DNA of 64,000 nt from Stichopus chloronotus (Eukaryota; Echinodermata; Holothuroidea; Aspidochirotida; Stichopodidae): positions 6,235,135 to 6,299,134 of the forward strand of contig CM037832.1 in the NCBI GenBank assembly GCA_021234535.1, given 5' to 3'. A program made the translations under genes and the position numbers. The notes under the pieces are model-generated. The model searched no databases, was not told the origin of the DNA, and was given only the letters and a program-made list of their open reading frames with translations. Numbering within the stretch: position 1 is the first letter of the stretch; each line of letters begins with the position of its first letter. Of the stretch, positions 50,550 to 61,399 are shown one piece after another.

Positions 50550-52190
50550 TATTTTACATATTCCTTCTATACAGGGTCTTTGATGTTATTAAGTAATCTT
50601 TGCCAAGACTTAAAAACCGAAGTGGTTTAACAAGAGCTTTCCGTAAGCCGAATTGGATCGACTGCATAAAAAGAGAGTGTTAGATCTTGTATTAGCTTGG
50701 CTGAGGATTAATAACATGGTAGTTAATTATTTACATATTTATAAAGAAAACTTAAATTTTGAAACTGTGCAAAACGTTAACTTTTAAAATTCTGAGATCA
50801 TTGGGCAAGGCATTTTTAGGATACCGTTAATGTTTGTATGCAGACATTTTCAGAATTCTATTTTGAAGGACTTGTACCTGTTTTAGAGTGGCAGTCTTGG
50901 TCATTCCATAGACCTCTATGCCATCTGAAGTTTTGGAAAGAAAAAAAAATACAAGTGAATAATATAACTGGATTGCCACGTTATGTGGTAGCAAGGTCGC
51001 GAGACAATAGAAAATGCCATTATACTTAGCAACATTACTACATAAATCGTCAATATGTTGTTTAAATGATAAATTCTCATCAATAAAAAGACCAAGATAT
51101 TCAACGCAACTTGTCTTAAAGGGGCTCATTGAGTTGATATCAGTAAAGATTGCGGTGATTTTGAAGTATACAAACACACGACAATACTCAAAATTAGCAT
51201 AATTAATCAAGTTTCACATCCAATAGTTATATGAAAACTGCCAATTTTTTCGAATTTTTGACCGTTACTTGCTCTGATTGTGTGCATGTGAATGTATTAC
51301 TGTGAAAATGTCTGGTCACAAAGTTTCAAAAACCAAAGTTAATCGTTGATTACTCACTCATTAATGTTCCAACGTATGTAAAACTTTGGGATCTTTTTAG
51401 TTTGACTGTTTGTCATTAGTATGTGAAGGAAGCTTGACCGGTTTAGAAAAATTGGGTGAATTTCACAAAACAACTCAATGAGCCTCTTTAAGTATTTTCG
51501 TGTCATTTAGAGCGAAGAAACCTGGACAAACATGGGAGTTATTTTTCCTAGCATAAAGATGATAGAATTGGTCTTATCAAGATGCAGGGTCAATTTGCTA
51601 GCATCAGACCAATATTTAAGCTTGCTGAAAAACAGAAGGGGTTTTAGCAATAAGATTTCAAAAGTTTGTGTCATGGACAATGCATATTAAAAAGATGCAC
51701 AGATCCTTGAGGAAGGATAACGGTAATATTAGAACAATGAGATAAAGTACTATTGACACACGTGTTTTGTTTTCCTTTTACTTAGATAACTAGATAGAAC
51801 AGTAAGAGCTTTACCAAGAATGCCATAATTAAGAAATTTTGGCAAGAGGAATATGCTGATGAACTGCGTCGAAGGTCTTTTTAAGGTCAAGATAAAGACC
51901 TAAAACATTTTCACCATTGTCTTAATGAAAGAGTATACGATTGACTATATAAAAGTGCATGGCTGGTGTCAATTGCCTTCCTAAACCCGAACTGATAATA
52001 AAAAAAGTGTCTTGCCGGTCGAAGGAATTTCTCAGTCGCTTAGCAGTGGACTTTTTATTGATACCAGGTGACTTATCATCTGTCAAAGAGTGAATTCCCT
52101 TTGAGATCTCGTCAGCGGTGATAGGCGAGAAGAAAATAGTATTAGAGACATTATGCTTCATAAGCTGCATGATAAATTTAAGACTTTAGT
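50550..52190 (-). mobile_element. Decayed LINE reverse transcriptase (CR1/L2-like), split by a MITE
   Basis: Read on the minus strand, the pieces follow RT order. FFSPITADEISKGIHSLTDD and KSPG are followed by VLGLYLDLKKTFDAVHQHI, which carries the catalytic Asp of RT motif A. Then come a GVPQGS-like VILPQGSV, KLTLHLDKTNSIIF, and after the MITE VEYLGLFIDENLSFKQHIDD and TLKQVQVLQNRILKM. A degraded LPNDLRILKV ends it. Frameshifts, stops and apparent loss of the YADD block make it a pseudogene. No endonuclease was seen. The order and spacing suggest one insertion that later received the MITE at 51116-51491. Confidence 0.8.
51116..51491 (+). mobile_element. TTAA-flanked MITE, copy 3 (nested in LINE)
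   Basis: Body 51120-51487 is 368 bp, flanked by TTAA at 51116-51119 and 51488-51491. Terminal inverted repeats are AGGGGCTCATTGAGTTG and CAACTCAATGAGCCTCT. Length is identical to copy 1 at 11.2 kb and the interior is very similar in opposite orientation. It interrupts the RT-derived sequence of the surrounding LINE, which gives the empty-site structure directly. Confidence 0.93.
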
Positions 52191-52207
52191 GTTCAGTTTA
52201 TGATGTA

Positions 52208-52475
52208 AACAATTCATTCTTTTTTTGATGATGATCGTGAATATTTTTAATTGATGATACCATCAATTGATTTAATGATATCATTAAAATAATTAAAAAT
52301 CATTAAAATGTTGGAATTGTGATATGCTCGTCATTAAGTGTGTTATTATTAATGCGTTTACCGATGAGTTTATCGTACATTTATTTGAAGTAATGATGAA
52401 CAATTCAATTTCTGATGACAGTGAATATTGTGTAAATTGATGATATCATCAATTGATTTAATCATATCTAAAATG
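52208..52475. repeat. Duplicated ATGATATCAT palindrome cluster
   Basis: Two related blocks (52208-52290 and 52399-52475) share AACAATTCA, GTGAATAT and AATTGATGATATCATCAATT (with ACC for ATC in the first). The latter is a long palindrome. Together they form a direct repeat of about 190-bp period, each half able to form a hairpin. Confidence 0.75.
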
Positions 52476-52697
52476 CAGAAACCATCAATTGTCTCAACGT
52501 TATCCGTGCGAGATTAATCTGATAGAAGCTAATGTATGTGAAAGCATTTTCCTTTTAACTATTATCCATGGCACACTATATCATAATATACAACAGAGTG
52601 TCGACTAGTAATAGCGTGTACAAGCGTATGTGATCCCAATAGATACCGCCGTAATCCGGGCAAGATACGACACACCATATAGCCTACTTTATTGTGC

Positions 52698-52730
52698 AAG
52701 ATGGCGCAGGGGCAGTATAAGATGGCGCAG
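52698..52730 (+). promoter_or_regulatory. Tandem YY1-like AAGATGGCGCAGG motifs
   Basis: CAAGATGGCGCAGGG and TAAGATGGCGCAGGG lie 21 bp apart, 90-120 bp upstream of the ATG of the gene at 52820. The core AAGATGGC matches the YY1 site commonly seen at or just downstream of start sites of TATA-less animal genes. Their use here is an inference. Confidence 0.4.
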
Positions 52731-52819
52731 GGAGCAGGAAACTTGCGGGTTGTGCGTGTTGGTTAAGTTACTCAGTATAGCTGCTCCTGTAAAAACTTTA
52801 TGTAATCACAACTGTTTCC

Positions 52820-54081
52820 ATGGAATCCCTCCCTCTATTTTTTTATCCTGTTTTATGTTATTATCCTACAGTTTTATCTACTAGTGTTAAAAGTCACACG
52901 ACAACTGCGGGCGGAGATTTTACTGTTTTATCCAATCTATCGACGAGTCTCAGTCGAGCTACTACCGTGGATGTTGTGACTACTACAAGTACCACCATGA
53001 CTGCAGACTGTGACTGCGAATGCAACGGTAAATGATATCACGAACCTTCATTAACTCTTGACTACACAATCAAAAACACATTTTCAGAAACACTAATTTC
53101 CCTCCGGGAACTTTCATATTCTTATTTAATAGAAAAATTCAAATTTTATGTGATCGTCATCAATATATGTCTGAGGTACACATGTAGGTCGTGATAGCTT
53201 TATAGAAAATTTTCTGGATTGAATGGCTTCTTGGGTCACCGAAAGGAAATCTTTAACTTTGGAAAGCAAGAAAACTATTTAAGAACCCAAAATGTTCACC
53301 TAACAAATGATTATATAGTGTTGCTGTTGTTGGTAGTGGTTTTATCTTAACATTGACAAGTGCTCGGTACTGTGTACTAGTCCTAACGGTCAGATGTTTG
53401 CAAAAAATGCAAATGAGAAATGAATAGGGGAAAAAAAATCGATAGGCCTACAGACTTTCCCGGAGAACGTAAGTCCACCCAAACTGAAACTTTTTATTCA
53501 TTTTTGCAGGTCTCCCGTTAATTATACTATCGGCGACAACGGCAGTTGGTTTCTTCTTATGGTTTTTGACGTTGATAATCGTAGTTTGCTGGAAGCGAAA
53601 TGGCAATAGGGAGAGACCGCCGAGGTATAAGAAGGAAAGTTCTTCTAGTAGTAAGGTACCTCAAAATGCACCGCCAGTTCGGAAGGCGCCTACTCGTGAA
53701 GACAGTAAGAGAGTAATACACGAGTCTGAAACGACCGCTTACTTTACTCGAAGCAGTATAAAAGACATGGCGGCAGAAAAGCCCAACAGAGATGACTACG
53801 ATCGACCTCCGGGGCTAAAAAGGAAGAAAATTGAAGAGGACGTCGAGAGTGTCGATACCACAGGTATACCAGAACCCGATGATGGTGTATACATTCGCAA
53901 CGTAACGACACTAGCTGATGATAGTAAACTCAACACTGAGCCTCCCGTGGTACATAAGTCTGACAGTCAAAGATTTTCACAGCTACTAACCAATGAGTTG
54001 AAACTCCGACAAGGTCCAATAGGCAGCGAGGCACAGCTGCCATCTCATTCCGAATATGAGGAATGTAGTCCTATAACCTGA
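52820..54081 (+). CDS. Predicted single-pass membrane protein, 259 aa, two exons
   Basis: Exon 1 (52820-53027) starts at the first ATG after an in-frame TAA. It has a hydrophobic start (LPLFFYPVLCYYPTVLS) resembling a signal peptide, then a 45-residue Ser/Thr-rich stretch with an NLS sequon and the cluster CDCECN. The donor AACG|GTAAAT and the acceptor TTTTTGCAG|GTC join in frame and create Gly. Exon 2 (53510-54081) begins with the membrane helix LIILSATTAVGFFLWFLTL then IIVVCW. A basic stop-transfer (KRNGNRERPPRYKK) and a roughly 160-residue polar tail ending SEYEECSPIT follow. Predicted type I topology: mucin-like short outside, long inside. The 482-bp intron is short for this window. I recognise no family. 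The tail has Tyr residues (TAYFTR, GVYIRNV, SEYEEC) but no exact ITIM. It may be the 3' part of a larger gene if upstream exons exist. Confidence 0.7.
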
Positions 54082-54547
54082 TGCACTCACTTGATTGGAA
54101 AGTGTCTCTGTGATGAATATATAAGAGAGACTAAATTTTATTTACATAGGCTACTGTTTCGGCTCCTCCTATACATTTGAAAAGCATGTAATCCCTCCCT
54201 TCCTTACTATGCTCAGTTGAAGGAACTCTGGAGGAATGAATTTTATCAAATAGCAATGAGCCGTCAACTGATCGATACAGTCATCCAATGGTGATGGTCG
54301 AATTATACGAGGGTTATGCGTCAACCAATGGTGTATAGCGTTCTGCTTAGATAGTTATAGAAAGCTATTTTTGTCATCTATGATCGTATAAAATCCTCTT
54401 GAATGAAATGTGTTCCTCACATTCCTGGACCCTTGGTCCCCTTTGGTCTGTATGTACCTAGTAAGTCATTCACGTTTGGACATCCCCCCCCCCCCCCTCC
54501 TTCTTCCGTAGAATAACCATAACTACGCCAATGTGTCTACGTATATG

Positions 54548-54937
54548 TCAAAGGGGCTCATTGAGTTGATATTAATAAAGATTGTGGTGATTTTGAAGGG
54601 TATAGTTACAATATTGACAATAATTGACAATATTTGCAATTAGCATTATTAGTCAAGTTTTACATCCAATAGTTATAAAAACTGCCAAAATTTTCGATTT
54701 TTTGACCGTTACTTGTACTGGTATGTGTGCATGGAAATATAGTACTAATATAAAGTGTGTGGTCACGAATTGTCAAAAACCAAATTAAATCGCGACGTAT
54801 TCAACTTATTAATGTTCCATTGTGAAACATTGGGATCCTCTCAGTTTGAACATTTGTTGTTAGTATGTGAAGGAAACTTTGACAGGTTTAGATAAAAGTT
54901 AGTGAACTTCGCAAAACCACTCAATGAGCCTCTTTGA
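54548..54937 (+). mobile_element. MITE, copy 4 (TTAA flanks decayed)
   Basis: Body 54552-54933 (382 bp) matches copy 3 in the same orientation: AGGGGCTCATTGAGTTGATA at the left, CACTCAATGAGCCTCT at the right, and shared interior blocks. The flanks are TCAA and TTGA, each one change from TTAA. It lies 470 bp downstream of the membrane-protein gene and has a small internal duplication (ATTGACAATA). Confidence 0.85.
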
Positions 54938-57900
54938 GATGTTACAAAGCACTTGCATGTATTCTACATGAAACACCGTGTTTGTTTGCATGCCGAGTTT
55001 TCCAATAGTACATGTACTGTGTCTGAATACCACTTCAGGAGAAGTAACTCGGAAATTTAAATATTCATAGGAAAAGAGAGGAATTAAGTTCTATTTACAT
55101 TCACTTGAACTAAACTGAGTACGAATCAAAGTACTCTGCTTTACAGGTTCTGTTGCATATGGTATTGAACAATGGAAGCAATCTGAGACATAATTCTGAC
55201 TAAAGATTAGTCAAGTTATGTCTCATAAAATTAATTCAGGCTGTTTTGACTTACTTATTTTAAGAGTGTGCATAGCATTACTAGCAGATTCAAATTTGTT
55301 TTCGATATTAATCGATCATAGGCGTATACAGGGTCAATATTTCTGGGGGAAGGAATGATTTTTGCTCTAATGCAGAATTTTGGACCAAGTTGCCCGAATT
55401 TTGCGACTCGGCTTTATTTTGACTCCAGTGGCGTCAAGAGGATTGTTTGTTTCATGGCGGTCAGGTTACAGAGTGACACGGAGATACAACCTGTATCTCT
55501 CTACTACAGAGGTTCAAACAGAATTCGGACTAAGGAGAGAAGAATTGTGGAAGACTAAGAGAAGAAGCCGCGGAGTGAACCAGAAAACTTTTGAATAACA
55601 ATATCTCTTAAATCGCCTTTCCAGTGCTCTTAAGGACTGTCAAGTGGAACACAAAGGAGTGCAATTTGTTCCCTTTGCTGCCTCATTTGCCCAGATGGAT
55701 CTGTTATGTTACTTTCCCCCGTCTCTTGCTCTTAATTAACTGATAGACACAACTCGTGTTTTGCACACACGAGAAATTACACAATTTGTCACCTAAATAG
55801 GTAATGTTTTATTTAGACAACGTTTACGTGACATAAGGACCGGGAGAGGAACATGCAACTATTACAGTCCTTCGGAAGAATCGTATGCTAATTTGGTGGG
55901 TTTAAGGAAATACACCTATAGCACGCTAGCTAAAATGCGGTGCATTCTTTATAATTTGAAACAACGAGGCAAATATATAACAATGAAGGTGGAAATAGTT
56001 TCAAGTCCAAAACGACTCAGATTAGTAATACCTGTGGGGGCCGCAATTTATTCCTGTATATCACCAATGTAACAAGATTGTTATTTCCTTATAGACCTTT
56101 TAACGAAGTGGGTACCAAATTGGTAATTTTAATTAAAGGCCCTCATTATAGACACGCTACTCAACAAGTCACCGGGGCCTCTCTCACAGAAATGAGAACA
56201 AATAAAAGTCGACTATACAAACCCACCCAGGTTGGCATAAATTAGTTAAAATGTCACTCAAGCGTAAAACCACATTTAAAGTTATATATCGTGGAATCAC
56301 AGTTGAATTTGGTCATCTTTCAATCGATCTTTATCTATTCCAATTGCGTATTGTTTCGTTTAAAAATCAACCCTATAATAAGTAGGCGATTGTTGTGTTA
56401 TGTTTTGTTAAATTGAAAATTTTGTTGATTCATGTGGTTCCATTAGTAGAGTAATTCCGTCGTTTGTTTATTTATAGTCCATATAGTCTCGGTTTTCATT
56501 CGTCTCGTGCTGCTGTTTCTATTCATTCTTTATGATTATATTTCGTTCATTAGTATACTATCATACTTCTTTCATACATCGTTTATTATTACTACTGGTG
56601 TGTTATTGTTTATTATCACAGATAACAGGCCGGTCGTTCAACAAATTGTGACATTTCGAGAGTTAGAAACAGCTGACCCCATTTTTATTCTTTTTAATAA
56701 AATATTTCTCTTCTCAACTTTTTTAATGTACAGATATGATAATTTGCAATTGGTGATATTGCTATTTGTTACCTTTACTATAAGGTTCGATTCAACTTGA
56801 CTCTGTTACACCATAAAGCGTCTCAAATTAAAAGGAGATTAGACCGTAACAGTCCTGTATATGGTATTCAACGAAACTTTCATTTAATATTTTATTCTTT
56901 GTCTTTTTGAAGAAGGATCGTGTTTTGGGAGACACTTTTGATGTAACCTTTGGTGTAGCCCTATTTTTTCCCTTTCTTAATGTTCCAAGAACGTGTACGT
57001 TGTATAACTTACATGAACAAACTTGAAGTTCTGAACTATAGCAGTTGCATAATTAGAAATCGATAACTCGCACAGAAAAAAAAATGAAAAGAACAATAAA
57101 GAAAATATTAACAAAAACACGGTAAGAGGTAAAAATAAGAACAAAACTATATAAAAGCATAAGCTCCATAAGAGCAAACATTTCTGTCATGGAATGGAGG
57201 AAAACAAATGCAAATAAATTTTTACCCAATGCGAGTGATTGATGGGAGTGTTGCTTTAAGTTCCAATTAGATTTAAAATTTTCCTTCAGACCTTAGTTTC
57301 AGACAGATTCAGATTACAATATATCAACTATTTCTTAATTAAGCTAAAATGATATATGGTACAATTAACTAAACTTAACAAATTAGCTGTAATACCACCT
57401 GGTTAGCCTGTGACTTGTGACAACTCTGGACTTCGGGGTTTGACTTTGCATAGTAACACTTTAGTAAGGCTACACAGCTGAACAGGGCGACAACAAAAGT
57501 GAGGTATAGAATATTGGTGTAAAACGGTGGCAGGGTCTTTTTATCAGAACCGATGGTTAGTCATCCGACAGCAAAGTTAACGATAGCATCTGATCAGAAG
57601 GATAAGCTTCGGACCATTGTCCAAAGTTAGGCGATGGATATGAGACATTAAAGACTAACTGAAATATTGAAGTCTGGACGACGATTACGACAGTTGACTA
57701 TAAGTCACAGCAAATAGAATCGAAAAAGGGAGAGGGTCTTCAGATCGGTGGATTAAAATCAAGTTTCCCGGATGGCCAGCATTGTATATATAATTGACGG
57801 AGTTCTCGAGTTTTCTCTAAACCTCCAGTAATGCCGAGTATCAGAACAACTATTTTAGAGAGTTTCGATGGTACATGACGACACCACGGGCGTATCCAGG

Positions 57901-58338
57901 ACTTTTCTTGTGAGGGGGCAAAATCGACTCATCGTTCTTATTTATGACCGCCGTCCTGAGGAAGGTGTGTAAGAGGAGGTGTGTAAGGGGAGGTGTGTTT
58001 ACCTATAGAGGCTTAAGCCAGGATTTCAAATCAGTCAGTCCACAGATAGGCCTAGGAGGCATGAGGAGAGGTCTAATGGAATGGGGAACCCCCTCACCTT
58101 TGCCTAAAAAGAATCCTGTTTCTCCTTCTTTAGTTGTCCAATTATGGTGCGAAATTGACTTTCATTTGGCCCCTGCACCCATGAACTTAAAATAAAGGTT
58201 AAAAAGTACTGTTGGGGGTGAGTGTCGTCTGGACTATCTAAGCGCCACCACCGGTTGGTGCGGAGAATTTTTTTTTTCTTTTCAGACCCTCTAGATGTCC
58301 GGAAACGGCCTTTCTCCCCCCCCCCCCCCCGTATAACC
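54938..58338. other. Intergenic DNA with transposon-end relics
   Basis: No gene supported. Relics resembling DNA-transposon termini occur at 55316-55356 (ATAGGCGTATACAGGG then a G-run), 55426-55440 (CCAGTGGCGTC) and 57886-57916 (GGGCGTATCCAGGAC then GAGGGGGCA). The motif GTCAACCAATGG...TTAGATAGT is at 54318 and, inverted, at 58232-58260. The hydrophobic 97-aa open frame at 56507-56800 is very AT-rich and unconvincing. Confidence 0.45.
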
Positions 58339-58867
58339 CAGTGGCGTAGCTACGCGGGTGAAGTCACGAGGGGGCACGTTCCTCCCACGACAAAGTCGTG
58401 CCCCCAGGTGCCCCTGCGAGGAATATTTTTACTCTTAAGCTAAATATATACTGTACAGATGCTCATTGCTAATGCTCCTCTCGTGAAATAAAGGTGCCGA
58501 TAGTCGCATACTCTTATACTGCGTATAAGCAACAGGCGCATGCATGTATACCGTGAATCAAAGAGTTCACACCTCCATGAACGCCTTGTTTCAAGTGTGT
58601 TATCAGTCTCGTTCGTCTTAGTTTTCAGTGCCATAAAAAGGTCATACTTGATGAAGCACAGCAATTTCCCAGTCCCCCCCCCCCCTTTTCCCCGTTTAGA
58701 CCTACCAGTTCTCCTCAACTATGCCAACTTATCATTCCTCCCTCCTTGTTTTCGTTCTTTTTTATTTTTGCTCTCCTTTATTTTTCAACATCATCCATCG
58801 CGTCTCCAAATTTTCTGTGGGGTCACTCTGTCCCCTGCCCTCTCCCCCTCCGCTGACTACGCCACTG
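58339..58867. mobile_element. Possible nonautonomous DNA transposon, CAGTGGCGTAG ends
   Basis: A 529-bp interval begins with CAGTGGCGTAGCTACG and ends with the inverse of CAGTGGCGTAGTCAGCG, an 11-bp perfect terminal inverted repeat. Just inside the left end is a nested hairpin: GGGGGCACG at 58370 pairs with CGTGCCCCC at 58397, and CACGAC with GTCGTG. CAGTGGCGTA ends are common in invertebrate cut-and-paste elements. No target-site duplication is visible, so the two ends could belong to different relics. Confidence 0.5.
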
Positions 58868-59349
58868 GACATCACTAGTTATTTCGAAAATCCTTGGTGG
58901 GACCAGGACCACAGATCACGGAGCTATGTGAATTCGGCATCATATACAGCGCATTCTCGAATAGATCTGACGTGCATATTACAGAATGGAAAAAAAAAAT
59001 AGAAAATACATTAAGAAAATGGAAAAATGCTCTCAAGAAATTGACGGCACTTTTTTTCAGTTTTCCTCTTTATATATGAATGCGCACACTAAGGGTCAGT
59101 CAGTTGATCTGCATAGCGACACAAAAAAACGCCATGGAGTCTGTCTGTGGATAAATTCGTAGCTAAGCAACTCAACTGATTTAAACTAAGGATTCCACAA
59201 TGCCACACGCGGCAAAAGGCATCGACGCTGGTCTGTTGATAACCAGTCGAATATACTGTTCTCGTTCGTGCTATATTTGAAGGCAATTGCAGTTTAAGTC
59301 TACCATGGAGTCACTGACAGAGAAATCTAAGGGGACGTGGTGTCACCCT

Positions 59350-59546
59350 CCCTTTTCCAGAAAATTTTCGACAAAGAGGTAGACGCAATCTGATGTAACA
59401 TTTTGCATCTTCTTAATCAGATCCTTCCTAGGAAATCGGTTTAGTTTCCGATTTCCCGAGAAGGAGATGATTTAGAATATGCTAAATATTGTATTCAGAT
59501 TACGTCTAACGTTACCTCTTTGTCGAAACTTTTTCTACAAAAGGGA
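59350..59546. repeat. Long imperfect hairpin (about 197 bp)
   Basis: The left arm reads CGACAAAGAGGTA, GACGCAATCTGA, then ...GGAAATCGG. The right arm, inverted, reads CGACAAAGAGGTA, GACGTAATCTGA, then ...GGAAATCGG. Arms of about 95 bases flank the loop TTTAGTTT at 59440-59447, with mismatches and a 5-base bulge. The outer part also pairs (CCCTTTTCCAGAAAA with TTTTTCTACAAAAGGG). No coding capacity. Confidence 0.85.
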
Positions 59547-59679
59547 CTTTCCCAGTCAGTTAAGTTTATTCAGCAACGTTCTTTCGTTTGGCAAATCTAT
59601 AGTTGTTTTCCAATTTTGTCACAATCGTCGATGATTACTCATAGGGAAGCCAGTTTTTGGCACCGATTGTGAGCCAACT

Positions 59680-59761
59680 TATTGAGACTGAACTTGTTGC
59701 AAGTCATTGCCACAGACTGACAGGTGTTGCATATTTCGACATGTATACCAATAATGCCTCT
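59680..59761. repeat. Target-site duplication, left copy (82 bp)
   Basis: An 82-base segment from TATTGAGACTGAAC to AATGCCTCT, identical by eye to 60619-60700. It flanks the LINE at 59762-60618 on its 5' side. Confidence 0.93.
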
Positions 59762-60618
59762 ATTTACTGCGGTGTCCTTTCACGCTATATTGGGGTATTA
59801 TAAAGGCGATACCGGTTCATTGGAAAGTTGCGTATAATTTAGATGCTGATATCATTGACAACTACAACGAACATCTCTTACATACGTTTAGGGTCACTTT
59901 ACGTGCTTCAAAATTTATCTATGATAATTACATTTTAAACTTAGGGTGCAATTTAAAGGCAGTCTCAAAATGGAATAACTTTTTTCAATATGACGAAAAA
60001 ACGTGGGAATCGATTTTTCGCTGCCCCTGGTATTCTGTTCGTGAAGTTAAAATTCAGTTTTTTCAGTTTCGTTTTATTCACCGTATTCTTAGTACGAACA
60101 AATTATTATTTCTTATGAACTTAATTGAAAGTCCCCTTTGTACCTTTTGTAAAAGAGAAGAAGAAACATTAGATCATTTGTTTTGGAGCTGCCACATAGT
60201 ATCTTCTTTTATTTTAGACGTAGAACATTGGTTTTTGAATCGTCAATTTACTTTGTCAAAAGAAGATATTTTCTTTGGTTATTGTAGATATATTAAACAT
60301 CCTTTCAATTTTCTTATTTTGCATTTAAAGTATTACATATTCCAATGCAAACAAAAAGGCGAAATTCCTAATATTAACGAATTTTCTTATAAACTAAAAT
60401 TTCTATTAGAGGTTGAAAAGCAGATATCTAAAAGAAGCAAAAGTAAACATTTCTTTCATTATGATATTTTATGTAGGTCGTTTAATGTACAACTTACTTA
60501 ATGTACAATCATTTCGATTGGACGTTGCTTGATACTTGATGGATGCTCATGTAAATATTTGCTATTGAAAAACACTTTAGAAACGATGATCAATAAACGG
60601 AGGTGAAAAAAAAAAAAA
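59762..60618 (+). mobile_element. Young 5'-truncated LINE (Tx1/L1-like), ORF2 C-terminus
   Basis: An 857-bp insertion between identical 82-bp direct repeats. From 59764 to the stop at 60501 it is open throughout (about 245 codons, no start needed because the 5' end is truncated). It encodes IKAIPVHWKVAYN, WESIFRCPWYSVREVKIQF, FIHRILSTNKLLF and the knuckle CTFCKREEETLDHLFWSC. The last is the C-x2-C-...-H-x4-C element at the end of ORF2 in Tx1/L1-type retrotransposons. A short 3' UTR with AATAAACGG and a 13-A tail follow. The intact frame and perfect duplication indicate recent insertion. Confidence 0.92.
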
Positions 60619-60700
60619 TATTGAGACTGAACTTGTTGCAAGTCATTGCCACAGACTGACAGGTGTTGCATATTTCGACATGTATACCAATAATGCCTCT
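60619..60700. repeat. Target-site duplication, right copy (82 bp)
   Basis: Second copy of the 82-bp segment at 59680-59761, placed directly after the A-tail of the LINE. After it, unique flanking DNA resumes (GTGTCATTTTAC). Confidence 0.93.
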
Positions 60701-61320
60701 GTGTCATTTTACTTCCTCTTCTTCAGATTACATAAGATAACTGCCAAAACCAATGAGCTAATTACAGTTCCCATGCCAAACCCTTAAAATAGTTCACTGA
60801 CAAATCTGGTACCAGTTCCCCGTTTGAATGATTCATGGTAAACGTACAGAAAAGTACTTGAAGAAGTCTACTTCCAAATTTAGAAGAATGTCTGGTATAG
60901 GATTTGGGAACCTACCAAAATAATGTTTTCAAAATATTAGCTATACTGCACCCCCCCCCCTCCCCCAAATCCCATGCACCATCCCTCAAACATCAAGAAG
61001 AGTTATCGAATCGTCTGTCAAGTCCTTCTGTTTTATTTTGTAGCATTCCAGTACATGACTCTGATTTTTTTAATATATACATAGAAATCACTCACAAAGA
61101 CTATATTTGTCATCCATGGTCATCAGTCCTCCAAACTGACTCAACCTTCATTGTTTCCAGTCTTTGATAGGTGAACAAAAAACATTTAACTTTAGTATTT
61201 GAATTATATATCAACGACCACAAATTGACAAGGAAGAAGGAAAAAAGAGCGACAACCTGATTCCGTATAGCCTACGTCTATACACCACTGCAATAGTTCG
61301 TCATACATGGACGCACACCG
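60701..61320. other. Intergenic DNA upstream of a candidate gene start
   Basis: No coding or RNA feature was recognised. It has a C-run at about 60951-60965 and may contain the promoter of the exon at 61400. Confidence 0.4.
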
Positions 61321-61399
61321 TCTGCCAACTTGAAAACTGTACGATCTGCCGTTATACACAAGACGATACCAATTTTCCCCTCATTCCATATCACCTACA

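Noticed and set aside
56507..56800. 97-aa hydrophobic plus-strand frame
   Set aside because: Hydrophobicity arises from T-rich DNA; no promoter, splice or family evidence.
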